Shown one piece after another: positions 17,317 to 25,494 of a DNA stretch of 64,000 nucleotides (positions within the stretch are counted from its first letter, which is position 1; each line of letters begins with the position of its first letter). A program made the translations under genes and the position numbers. The notes under the pieces were generated by a model, which was not told where the DNA came from, ran no database searches, and worked only from the letters and a program-made list of their open reading frames with translations. Source of the DNA: JBPRGH01 sp051418055. GTDB taxonomy: Bacteria > Bacteroidota > Bacteroidia > Cytophagales > Cyclobacteriaceae. Location: positions 62,001 through 126,000 of the forward strand of contig JBPRGH010000103.1 of assembly GCA_051418055.1 (NCBI GenBank), given 5' to 3'.

Positions 17317-18051
17317 TTAAGCCTCATATGTTTTTGCCGAGGAAGAAACCATTTCGCGAATCTCCTTTAGCTCCTTATCAGTTAAATATCTCCATTTGCC
17401 GACAGGTATATCAAGATTTACATTCATGATCCTTATGCGCCTTAGCTTGATTACGTTATAATCGAGATACTCACACATCCTGCGGATCTGTCGATTGAGG
17501 CCCTGGGTCAGAATAATTTTGAACATGTTGTGGCTGATCTTCTCAACCTTACATTTCCTTGTTACTGTATCCAGGATTGGTACTCCATTACTCATTTTTT
17601 GAATAAACTCGTTTGTAATGGGTTTATCTACCGTTACCAGATATTCCTTTTCGTGATGATTCCTGGCTCGAAGGATCTTGTTTACTATATCACCTTCATT
17701 AGTCAAAAAAATCAAACCCTCACTCGGCTTATCTAACCGGCCAATTGGAAAAATGCGTGTAGGATAGTTAATATAATCAATAATATTATTCTTTTCTCTC
17801 TTTGTATCTGTAGTGCAAACTATCCCCACCGGTTTGTTAAAAGCTATATAAACCGGCTTTTCGGTAGGCTCGGAAATAAGCTTTCCATCCACCCGCACTT
17901 CATCTGTGGGAGCTATTTTTGTTCCCAGCTCCGGCACAACACCATTTATGGTTACACGTCCCTGGTCAATAAGCTTATCTGCGGCCCTTCGGGAACAGTA
18001 ACCTGCTTCCGTTAAATATTTATTGATCCTTATTAATTGATTTTCTTCCAT
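17317..18051 (-). CDS. rluF: 23S rRNA pseudouridine synthase RluF-like
   Basis: This 244-residue protein has an N-terminal S4 RNA-binding domain (about residues 6-60; RINKYLTEAGYCSRRAADKLI) and an RsuA/RluB/E/F-type catalytic domain. The catalytic Asp is D107 in the motif GRLDKPSEGLIFLTN, and the late motif is GLNRQIRRMCEYL. The KPSEGL variant and the strong S4 domain fit RluF, which makes pseudouridine at position 2604 (and 2605) of 23S rRNA; RluF also modifies tRNA-Tyr in some bacteria. The neighbour upstream on this strand is the convergent phosphatase gene, so it is a single-gene unit. RluB/E were considered, but the motif and length fit RluF better. Confidence 0.85.
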   Translation of the reverse strand: MEENQLIRINKYLTEAGYCSRRAADKLIDQGRVTINGVVPELGTKIAPTDEVRVDGKLISEPTEKPVYIAFNKPVGIVCTTDTKREKNNIIDYINYPTRIFPIGRLDKPSEGLIFLTNEGDIVNKILRARNHHEKEYLVTVDKPITNEFIQKMSNGVPILDTVTRKCKVEKISHNMFKIILTQGLNRQIRRMCEYLDYNVIKLRRIRIMNVNLDIPVGKWRYLTDKELKEIREMVSSSAKTYEA

Positions 18052-18151
18052 CTGGTCTTACAGCGGGTTCAAAACTAAAACTTAAAAAAAGACTTAAACA
18101 TTCCCGTTTATTCCTCGATTAATAACTTAACAATCTGACTTTAGAATTAAA

Positions 18152-19489
18152 TCATTCAGTTAATTCCTTTGCCAGTTGCTCCAAAGTTTTTCCTTTTGTC
18201 TCCGGCATCAGCTTCCATACAAACAGGAGCTGGAGTACCATCATAAAAGCAAAGAAAGCAAAAACCGGCCATGGGTTATCGCCAAATATACCTTCCTTCC
18301 TGTCAATAAATATTGGTGTCAACAAAGTGATCAAGGCAGCAAACACCCAATGTGTACCTGTACCAAGTGCCTGTCCGTAAGCCCTGACCTTATTCGGGAA
18401 GATCTCTGAAATAAATACCCATATCACTGCCCCCTGCCCAATGGCGTGAGAAGCAATAAAGACTAAAATAAATATAAGCAGATAAGCAGGGTCAACGCCA
18501 ACATAAAATGAATAAGCCGTCATTGATAAACTGAAAATATAACCAACTGAGCCGATATACATCAGCAATTTTCGTCCGAGACGGTCAATAAAATAAAGGC
18601 CCAGAATGGTAAAAATCAGGTTTATCCCACCAATGGCAATGGAATTGAACAATGAATCCTGAGCGGCAAGCCCTGCAATTTCCAATAACTCCGGAGCATA
18701 GTACAGAATGAAATTAATTCCCGATAGCTGATTGAAAAAGGCTATTAGAAACGCCAGAATAATAGGCTTTGAGTATTTTTTGGATAGAAAATTAACCTTC
18801 TTGATCTCTGGTTTTATATCATCAATTATTTCTTTTAATCGCTGCTCTGCCGTGACAGGATTGGATTGACGCAGTATGGCCAATGCCCCTTCCCGATCAT
18901 TTTGCTTCAGCATCAGCCATCTTGGACTTTCAGGGACACCTAAAATTAGCAAACAATAGAAAAATGCCGGGATTCCCTCAACGCCTAACATCCAGCGCCA
19001 GTCATTGGCACCGCCTACACCAACCAAAAGATAATTGGATATAAATGCTACCAGGATGCCAAATACGATCATAAACTGGTAGAGTGCTACAAATTTTCCC
19101 CTGTTTTTCGATGAGGTGATCTCTGCGATATAGGTTGGCGCTGCAACTGAAGATGCCCCTACTCCTACACCACCAATAAAACGGAAAAAGGAAAAAAGGT
19201 ATGGATCAGGAGCTAATGCTGATCCTATTGCGGAAATAAAATATAGTATACCAATCCAGAATAATGTCTTTTTACGGCCAAATTTATTTGTAGGTATCCC
19301 TCCTGCCAGGGCTCCAAGAACAGTACCCCACAAAGCCATTGACATTATAAATGTACCATGAAAGAACGGTGAGGTTTGCCATAGCTGTCGAATTGGTAAA
19401 TTGGCTCCTGATATTACCACCGTATCAAAGCCAAAGAGGAATCCAGCCAAAGCTACTGTCAATGACCAGATAATTATCCTGTTTTTCAT
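18152..19489 (-). CDS. sugar porter family MFS transporter
   Basis: This 445-residue, 12-helix carrier has the sugar-porter signatures in order: GFDTVVISGA near residues 20-29, NKFGRKK (68-74) in the 2-3 loop, PESPRWL (186-192), the helix-7 motif QLSGINFILYYAPELL, DRLGRK in the second half, and PETKGKT (429-435) at the C-terminus. The family (XylE, AraE, GLUT relatives) moves monosaccharides such as xylose, arabinose, galactose or glucose by proton symport or facilitated diffusion. The QLSG and QxxGxN sugar-binding residues are kept. No sugar kinase or isomerase gene is adjacent, so the substrate cannot be assigned. The ATG start is preceded by a short AT-rich gap. Confidence 0.93.
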   Translation of the reverse strand: MKNRIIIWSLTVALAGFLFGFDTVVISGANLPIRQLWQTSPFFHGTFIMSMALWGTVLGALAGGIPTNKFGRKKTLFWIGILYFISAIGSALAPDPYLFSFFRFIGGVGVGASSVAAPTYIAEITSSKNRGKFVALYQFMIVFGILVAFISNYLLVGVGGANDWRWMLGVEGIPAFFYCLLILGVPESPRWLMLKQNDREGALAILRQSNPVTAEQRLKEIIDDIKPEIKKVNFLSKKYSKPIILAFLIAFFNQLSGINFILYYAPELLEIAGLAAQDSLFNSIAIGGINLIFTILGLYFIDRLGRKLLMYIGSVGYIFSLSMTAYSFYVGVDPAYLLIFILVFIASHAIGQGAVIWVFISEIFPNKVRAYGQALGTGTHWVFAALITLLTPIFIDRKEGIFGDNPWPVFAFFAFMMVLQLLFVWKLMPETKGKTLEQLAKELTE

Positions 19490-19641
19490 CCGGTTAATAT
19501 ACGGGAAAATCAGAATTAACTAAAAAAAGCTTAAACGTAGCCACCAACTTCCTCTATAAGAGTAAAAGAAAACCATGTTGGGATAATGATCATAAAATTT
19601 TTTATCTTCATAATATCATCCGGATTGAAAAATTTTAAACC

Positions 19642-21066
19642 ATGAAAAAATATTTGATCATCCCTGCCCTTATCTGTCTTTTTTACCTTAATGCCTTTTC
19701 ACAATCAAAAAAAGATTATTCTGAGGCTTATCAGCTTATTGAGGTATGGCTTGAGGCACAAAAGGATTTTGAGCAACTTCCGGGTATAACAGCGATAGTG
19801 GTTGACGACCAGGAAGTATTATGGAAAAAGGGTTTTGGCCTTGCTAATAAAGAACAAAATATTGAAGCTGATCCCTCCACGCTTTTCAGCATCTGTTCAA
19901 TTTCAAAATTATTTACCACTGTCGCAATAATGAAATTATATGATGAAGGGAAGCTTCGCCTTGATGATAATATTAATGACCTTCTGCCCTGGTACAACCT
20001 ACAACAACAGTTTCCTGAAAGCGGACCTGTTACCATACGCTCACTCCTCACCCATTCCTCCGGATTACCCAGAGAGGCAGGTTATCCCTACTGGACCGGC
20101 CCTGAATTCCCTTTTCCTACTGCTGAGCAGGTGCAAAAAAAATTAGGAGAGCAGGAGACATTATATCCCTCCTCAACATTCTTTCAGTATAGTAACCTGG
20201 CGATGACCTTACTGGGTGAGATAGTTGAAGAAGTCTCAGGGCAATCGTATGATGATTACATAAATCAGCATATACTGGAGCCGTTGCAGTTAAACAATAC
20301 ACGTACTGAATTACCTGAAGATCTTTATGGCAGCCAGCTAGCAATCGGCTATGGTGCGATAAGCCGTGAACTTGAGCGTAATAAGGTGAAGCTCTTCCAG
20401 GCAGAGGGAATAAAAGCCGCAGCAGGGTTTTCTTCAAATGTTGAGGACCTGGCATCTTTCGCCTCCTGGAATTTCCGGTTGTTGGATACTACTTCAGCAG
20501 AGATCCTGAAACCCTCCACTCTTAATTATATGCAGCGTGTACACTGGACTGATCCAAACTGGCAGGTGACGTGGGGACTCGGTTATTCAGTGCGAAAAGA
20601 TAATGAAGGTAATACTGTAGTAGGTCACGGAGGAAGTTGCCCGGGATATCGATCCAGCTTAAGTATGTATCCTAAAGATAAAATGGCATATGTGGTAATG
20701 ATAAATGCAGGAGGCACTAATCCTGGTAAATATATTAATGGGATCAGAGGTATAATGAGTAAAGTAAAAGGGAAAACGGAAGAAGCTAAGGCTAACCTTC
20801 AGGAATATACCGGTCGGTACAGCTCACAACCCTGGTGGAGCGAGTTATATGTAGGCGCCTGGGAAGGAAAACTGGTAACAATGAGTTTACCCTCTGATTC
20901 ACCGGCAGGATCAATGACTTTTTTTAAGCATATTGAAGGGGATACTTTCCGCAGGTTAAGGGATGACGGAGAGCTTGGAGAAGCATTGAATTTTGTCCGC
21001 GATAAAAATAATAATGTGGTAAGGCTTGAAAGGCATGGAAACTATTCTGATAAAATAACTGAATAG
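19642..21066 (+). CDS. serine hydrolase, class C beta-lactamase/penicillin-binding-like
   Basis: The 474-residue protein has a signal peptide (MKKYLIIPALICLFYLNAFSQ) and then a beta-lactamase domain (about 30-375). The catalytic motifs are complete: S86-I-S-K89 (SxxK), Y183-S-N185 (YxN) and H329-G-G in VGHGGSCPGYRS, the variant triad of class C/esterase relatives. A C-terminal 95-residue beta domain follows (QEYTGRYSSQPWWSELYV), as in DUF3471/lipocalin-like tails. It is more likely a periplasmic esterase or D-peptidase than an antibiotic-resistance enzyme. An alpha/beta hydrolase gene follows after 7 bases, so the two are co-transcribed. Substrate unknown. Confidence 0.9.
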   Translation: MKKYLIIPALICLFYLNAFSQSKKDYSEAYQLIEVWLEAQKDFEQLPGITAIVVDDQEVLWKKGFGLANKEQNIEADPSTLFSICSISKLFTTVAIMKLYDEGKLRLDDNINDLLPWYNLQQQFPESGPVTIRSLLTHSSGLPREAGYPYWTGPEFPFPTAEQVQKKLGEQETLYPSSTFFQYSNLAMTLLGEIVEEVSGQSYDDYINQHILEPLQLNNTRTELPEDLYGSQLAIGYGAISRELERNKVKLFQAEGIKAAAGFSSNVEDLASFASWNFRLLDTTSAEILKPSTLNYMQRVHWTDPNWQVTWGLGYSVRKDNEGNTVVGHGGSCPGYRSSLSMYPKDKMAYVVMINAGGTNPGKYINGIRGIMSKVKGKTEEAKANLQEYTGRYSSQPWWSELYVGAWEGKLVTMSLPSDSPAGSMTFFKHIEGDTFRRLRDDGELGEALNFVRDKNNNVVRLERHGNYSDKITE

Positions 21067-21073
21067 AAAATAT

Positions 21074-21793
21074 ATGAAATGGAAAAAGCGTAAAATCTTT
21101 CGAATTATCTGGATCACTTTTGGATTAAGTTTTTTCCTGTGGCTCGTTTACTCATATCAATCTAAAGAGGTTGATCCTGAAGTTTTGCTGTCAAATCCCA
21201 CAGTGACTGTTGAAGTGACTGATGATATAATAGCCTTTACTCCCAAACAGGAGTATGAAAATATCATTATCTTCTTTCCAGGCGCTATGGTAGAGCCTAT
21301 TGCCTATGCACCATTTAGCAGGAAACTGGCAGATTCAGGGAATAAAGTTATTATCATAAAAATGCCATTCCGACTGGCATCCCGGGGCTATAATTTACCT
21401 AAGGAAATGAAGATGTTTTCTGAGGAGCCTAAACAATATATTTTAGCAGGACATTCATTAGGTGCAAAAATGGCAGCGCAATTCACTTATGAAAACCCTA
21501 CTCTTGTGGATAAGCTGATCTTACTTGGTACTACGCACCCACGGGATATTAGTCTTGCAGATATTTCAATACCTGTTTTAAAAATCTCAGGATCACATGA
21601 TGGTGTTGCACCTGTTGAAAAAACTAATATCAATAAACCTAACCTACCTGCTTCAACAAAATATATTCTAATTGAGGGCGCTAATCACTCACAGTTTGGC
21701 CACTATGGCTCACAGTTGGGAGATGATAAAGCATCAATCTCCCGTGATAAGCAGCAACAGCAGGTAATTGATCATATCCGTATCTTTTTATAA
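21074..21793 (+). CDS. membrane-anchored alpha/beta hydrolase
   Basis: This 239-residue protein starts with basic residues and one membrane helix (about 8-27) and then a compact alpha/beta-hydrolase domain. The triad is visible as S128 in AGHSLGAKMAA, D176 in SGSHDGVAP and H205 in GANHSQFGHYG. The HSQFG ending and the size resemble the DUF3887/Abhydrolase_5 group. It probably acts in the periplasm as an esterase or lipase-like enzyme. It is 7 bases downstream of the serine hydrolase gene, suggesting a joint role, perhaps successive hydrolysis of the same compound, but that is inference only. Confidence 0.85.
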   Translation: MKWKKRKIFRIIWITFGLSFFLWLVYSYQSKEVDPEVLLSNPTVTVEVTDDIIAFTPKQEYENIIIFFPGAMVEPIAYAPFSRKLADSGNKVIIIKMPFRLASRGYNLPKEMKMFSEEPKQYILAGHSLGAKMAAQFTYENPTLVDKLILLGTTHPRDISLADISIPVLKISGSHDGVAPVEKTNINKPNLPASTKYILIEGANHSQFGHYGSQLGDDKASISRDKQQQQVIDHIRIFL

Positions 21794-21851
21794 TTAATTA
21801 ATTTATTGATTTTTCCAGTTAACATTTTGCTGTTCACCGCATTATTATTAT

Positions 21852-22958
21852 ATGGCATCTCCAGAATCACAGCAACTAAATCCTGAATTATTATCCTACC
21901 TCTTTCAGGAGATTAGTAATAAATCCTCTAACCTCTTTATTATTTATGATTTAAAAGAAGAAGAACTATTATATGTAAGCCCGATGGCTGAAAGCCTATG
22001 TAAGCGAAAGATCCAGCCATTTTATAATAATCCGGAAAAAGTATATGAGCTGATACATCCTGATGACCGTGAATTCGTTGTCAAAAATATTATAAATGAT
22101 AAAGATTCGGATGAAAAGCACATTGATTTCAGGATTTTAGATGAAAAGCTTAATCCAATCTTTATCCAGGCTAAATCCTTAAGGCTTCAAAATAAAGACG
22201 AGGGGAAAAATATACTTTTAATCCAGGCAGAGGATATTTCTAATCGCAAAGAATCTGAGATCAACCTGCTTGATATTAATGAAAAAAAGGATGCCACACT
22301 CCAGATCCTTGCTCATGATCTCAGAGGCCCCCTTAGCACTATAAAATTGGTTACTGATCTCTTAAATTCCAACAAGGGGGATAAAGAAGAGCAACAACGT
22401 TTACTGGGAATAGTGGAAGAAACCTGTGATCGTGCCATACATCTCATCAACGACCTGTTAAGCACCGAATTCCATGAGTCTGAAAAAGTAGAATTTAAGA
22501 GAAAACGGCTGAATATAATTGACAGGTTCCATTCAATAATTCAAACCTACCGGCTTTCTGAAACAGGGAGAAAGAAAAATTTTGTCATTGAACCAAAAGA
22601 GACAGTATATATCCATGTGGATGAGCTGAAGTTTATGCTGATCATTAATAACTTAATTTCCAACGCCTATAAATTTACCCCTGAAAAAGGTACCATCACC
22701 CTTTCTGCGGAAAGAAAGAAAAACACGGTTTTGATCAAAATTGCTGATAATGGTATTGGGATACCTGATGACCTTAAGCCCAAGCTTTTTGATAAGTTCA
22801 CCAAATCCAGGCGTACAGGTTTACAGGGGGAGCGGCCCGTGGGATTGGGGATGATCATCATCAAACGTTTGGTAAAGCTGCATGAGGGTGAGATCTGGTT
22901 TGAGAGTAAAGAAGGGGAGGGAACTACTTTTTATGTGGAAATCCCACGCTATGATTAG
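21852..22958 (+). CDS. PAS-domain sensor histidine kinase
   Basis: The 368-residue protein has no membrane helix, so it is cytosolic. It has a PAS domain (about 25-135, with a PAC-like end ILLIQAEDISNRKESE), a HisKA dimerisation helix with phospho-acceptor H155 in LAHDLRGPLSTIK, and an HATPase_c domain with N-box NNLISNAYKF, G1 box DNGIGIP and G2 box GLGMIII. It should sense an internal signal and phosphorylate a response regulator, but no regulator gene is next to it, so it is an orphan kinase. It follows the hydrolase pair after a 58-bp gap. Confidence 0.92.
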   Translation: MASPESQQLNPELLSYLFQEISNKSSNLFIIYDLKEEELLYVSPMAESLCKRKIQPFYNNPEKVYELIHPDDREFVVKNIINDKDSDEKHIDFRILDEKLNPIFIQAKSLRLQNKDEGKNILLIQAEDISNRKESEINLLDINEKKDATLQILAHDLRGPLSTIKLVTDLLNSNKGDKEEQQRLLGIVEETCDRAIHLINDLLSTEFHESEKVEFKRKRLNIIDRFHSIIQTYRLSETGRKKNFVIEPKETVYIHVDELKFMLIINNLISNAYKFTPEKGTITLSAERKKNTVLIKIADNGIGIPDDLKPKLFDKFTKSRRTGLQGERPVGLGMIIIKRLVKLHEGEIWFESKEGEGTTFYVEIPRYD

Positions 22959-23054
22959 AGTATAAAATAATTTTCTGTTGAAGGTAATCTCTATATCTTC
23001 ACATATATAATTTGAAGTTTTAGTTTGATTTCTTATTACAGATTTCAGATTTAC

Positions 23055-23807
23055 ATGTCTATGGAAGTACTTGGAATTGATATTGGAGGATCAGGTATAA
23101 AAGCTGCAGTTGTGGATACAGTTAACGGGAAGTTGATTTCCGAAAGATTTCGTCTTGATACACCACAACCTGCCACACCACAAGCTATTGCTGAAGTAAT
23201 CAAACAAATAAGAGAGCATTTCAATTGGCAGGATGATATTGGTTGTGCATTCCCTACTGTTGTTATTAATGGGAAAGCTAAATACAGCTCTAACCTGGAT
23301 CCTTCATGGATAGGAGTACAAATTGATGATCTTTTAAGTGAACATTGCGACGATTTAAAATTTACTGTAATTAACGATGCTGATGCTGCCGGCATTGCTG
23401 AAATGAGATACGGCGCAGGTCTTCATAAATCCGGACTTGTAATTATAGTAACGATCGGTACTGGCCTGGGTAGCGGCGTCTTTTATGACGGACAGCTGAT
23501 ACCAAATTTTGAGCTGGGCCACCTCTTATGGAAAGACGGTAAGATCATTGAAAGATATGCTGCGGATTCTGTTCGAAAGCAAGAGAACCTTGAATTTGAC
23601 GAATGGGGAGACAGGCTAAATAAATTTTTAAAGCACATTGAACGCCTTTTCTCTCCGGACCATATCATTATTGGAGGAGGTGCCAGCAAAAAAATCCATA
23701 AATTTAGAAAACAGCTAACTATTAAAACTCCTTTTGCCGCTTCCCAGAAATTGAATAATGCCGGAATAATTGGTGCCGCAGTAAATGCTGCTGAGCATCA
23801 CATGTAG
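23055..23807 (+). CDS. ppgK: polyphosphate glucokinase-like ROK family kinase
   Basis: The start is an ATG at 23055 or, two codons later, 23061; the frame is open from a TTG at 23025. The product, about 250 residues, opens with the phosphate-binding motif LGIDIGGSGIKAAVVDT. It has the glucose-site motifs INDADAAGIAEM and GTGLGSGVFYDGQLIPNFELGH, and the C-terminal PPGK features EWGDRLNKFLKHIERLFSPDHIIIGGGASK. The wording and size fit polyphosphate--glucose phosphotransferase, which makes glucose 6-phosphate using polyphosphate (and often ATP). No other polyphosphate gene is close. A plain ROK glucokinase is the alternative. It is probably its own transcription unit. Confidence 0.85.
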   Translation: MSMEVLGIDIGGSGIKAAVVDTVNGKLISERFRLDTPQPATPQAIAEVIKQIREHFNWQDDIGCAFPTVVINGKAKYSSNLDPSWIGVQIDDLLSEHCDDLKFTVINDADAAGIAEMRYGAGLHKSGLVIIVTIGTGLGSGVFYDGQLIPNFELGHLLWKDGKIIERYAADSVRKQENLEFDEWGDRLNKFLKHIERLFSPDHIIIGGGASKKIHKFRKQLTIKTPFAASQKLNNAGIIGAAVNAAEHHM

Positions 23808-23910
23808 ATAAACATCAAACATTTAATATAATATCCTGTTTTTCAAGTATATCCGGCGGGAGCAACTAATTTTCCGTCCATAATCTTTTATTTTAAGCAG
23901 ATAATATATT

Positions 23911-24891
23911 ATGAGCATTCCATCAGCAGATAAAAAAGGTCATCATGCAGATAAACCAAAACAAATACCAAAGAAAGGCTGGAAGGAAATTGCCAAACGG
24001 GTAAAAGACCAGCTGCCAAAGGACCATATATCAATCGTTTCCGCAGGAATTGCTTTTTATTTTTTCCTGGCTATTTTTCCGACTATTGCAGCTGCTTTAT
24101 CTATTTATGGGCTTGTAATGGAGCCGGCACAGGTAGATCAGCAGATGGCCCAGCTGACAAATATACTTCCGGAGCAGGCACACCAAATGATTAGCGATAT
24201 TTTAGAAAAACAATCCGAAAAATCAGGTTCCTCACTTGGCTGGAGCTTAGTGTTAAGTATTCTGATCAGTCTCTGGAGTGCCAATAAAGGTACTAAGGCA
24301 GTCTTTGAAGGAGTAAATATTGCCTACGATGAAATTGATGAACGCGGTTTTTTAAAACAAAATGCTATAACTCTCGGCTTTACACTGGGTGGTATTATTA
24401 TTGGTTTTATTGCTATTGCTATGGTCGTAATTTTTCCCGCACTTGTTGATAAGATCGGTTTGCCCGCTACATTAGAAACGGTTATTCAACTACTACGCTG
24501 GCCTATATTGGCCCTGATTGTGATGTTTGCTCTTGCTGCGGTTTATAAAGTTGCACCATATCGTGAAAGCCCAAAGTTTAGGTGGACCAGCTGGGGAGCC
24601 ATAACTGCAACAATATTCTGGCTTGCCGGATCGCTGCTATTTTCCCTTTATGTAAACAATTTCGGTAGCTATGATGAAACCTATGGCAGCTTTGCGGCAG
24701 TAATTATCCTTATGCTGTGGTTCTATCTAACGGCATTTATCATCCTTTTGGGTGCAGAAATAAATTCTGAAATGGAGCATCAAACAACCAGAGATACAAC
24801 AGTTGGTAAAGAGAAACCCATAGGCCAACGTGGGGGCTATCATGCTGATCATGTTGCCGGAGAAGATAAGGGAGAAAATATAGGGCGGTAA
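23911..24891 (+). CDS. YihY/BrkB family inner-membrane protein
   Basis: The 326-residue protein has six predicted membrane helices. Family marks include SAGIAFYFFLAIFPTIAA near residues 45-62, SLWSANKGTKAVFEGVNIAYDE, RWTSWGAITATIFWLAGSLLFSLYVNNFGSYDETYGSFAAVIILMLWFYLTAFIILLGAEINSE. The soluble N-terminus is basic and His-rich, and the C-terminal 50 residues are polar and His-rich (YHADHVAGEDKG). The family, once taken for RNase BN, has no proven activity; a transport or envelope role is usually assumed. It follows ppgK by about 100 bases with no sign of a shared operon. Confidence 0.92.
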   Translation: MSIPSADKKGHHADKPKQIPKKGWKEIAKRVKDQLPKDHISIVSAGIAFYFFLAIFPTIAAALSIYGLVMEPAQVDQQMAQLTNILPEQAHQMISDILEKQSEKSGSSLGWSLVLSILISLWSANKGTKAVFEGVNIAYDEIDERGFLKQNAITLGFTLGGIIIGFIAIAMVVIFPALVDKIGLPATLETVIQLLRWPILALIVMFALAAVYKVAPYRESPKFRWTSWGAITATIFWLAGSLLFSLYVNNFGSYDETYGSFAAVIILMLWFYLTAFIILLGAEINSEMEHQTTRDTTVGKEKPIGQRGGYHADHVAGEDKGENIGR

Positions 24892-24973
24892 GAAATAAGC
24901 AAAATGAATATTTATAACTACTACAACATTTAATCCAACAAACCGTAATCTAAAATTAAAAAATATTTTTACG

Positions 24974-25383
24974 GTGATAATTCAACAATATCAAGAAGCT
25001 TTAAACCATCAGATCTTTTCAATTTGGGAGAGATCTGTTCGGGTATGGGAGGACGCAAATAACAGCAATATCTCGGTTTAAAAGCTGCTCATCTCAACAA
25101 CCCAAAGTTCTCCAAATTCGGACCACGAATAGCAGAACGGCAAGATGTGGGACAAACGAATGAATCAGAAACAGAGCATTTTTTATCAATAAAGGAAGCC
25201 AAGCTTTTAATAGAAGATCTTAAGGTTGACATTTTTGATAAAGTAGGAGTTGCAACTTTTTATAATAATTACTCCTTCATAAAAAATCATCAAAAAATTA
25301 AAGAAAAAGGACAGGTCACATTAGTATTGGTGCGAACGGAGGAAGGATGGAAAATTGTGCATGAACATTCTTCCCCTTACTAG
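24974..25383 (+). pseudogene. SnoaL-like/NTF2-fold protein, single-base frameshift
   Basis: The upstream frame (from a GTG at 24974) codes IWERSVRVWEDANNSNIS and then hits TAA at 25079. In the next frame, from 25078, translation reads LKAAHLNNPKFSKFGPR and runs to a TAG at 25381, ending KIVHEHSSPY. Joined across the break the two parts form one continuous protein of the SnoaL-like (NTF2) family: W-EDA near the start, HLNNPKFS, ATFYNNY, and the family end GWKIVHEHSSP. The join lies at the GTTTAAAA run (25076-25083) and needs one added T. Either the gene is inactivated or the sequence lacks one base there. The family often has small enzymatic or binding roles. The region 24892-24973 holds nothing else recognisable. 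Confidence 0.8.
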
Positions 25384-25494
25384 GAAAATTAAACGTGCTA
25401 CAACAATAGCTATAAAATCCAGGATAGGCAGTCGCAGGGAAATCCTAACTCATATACCTAGAAAAATAGTATTAATTGTTGTAAATTGACTACA

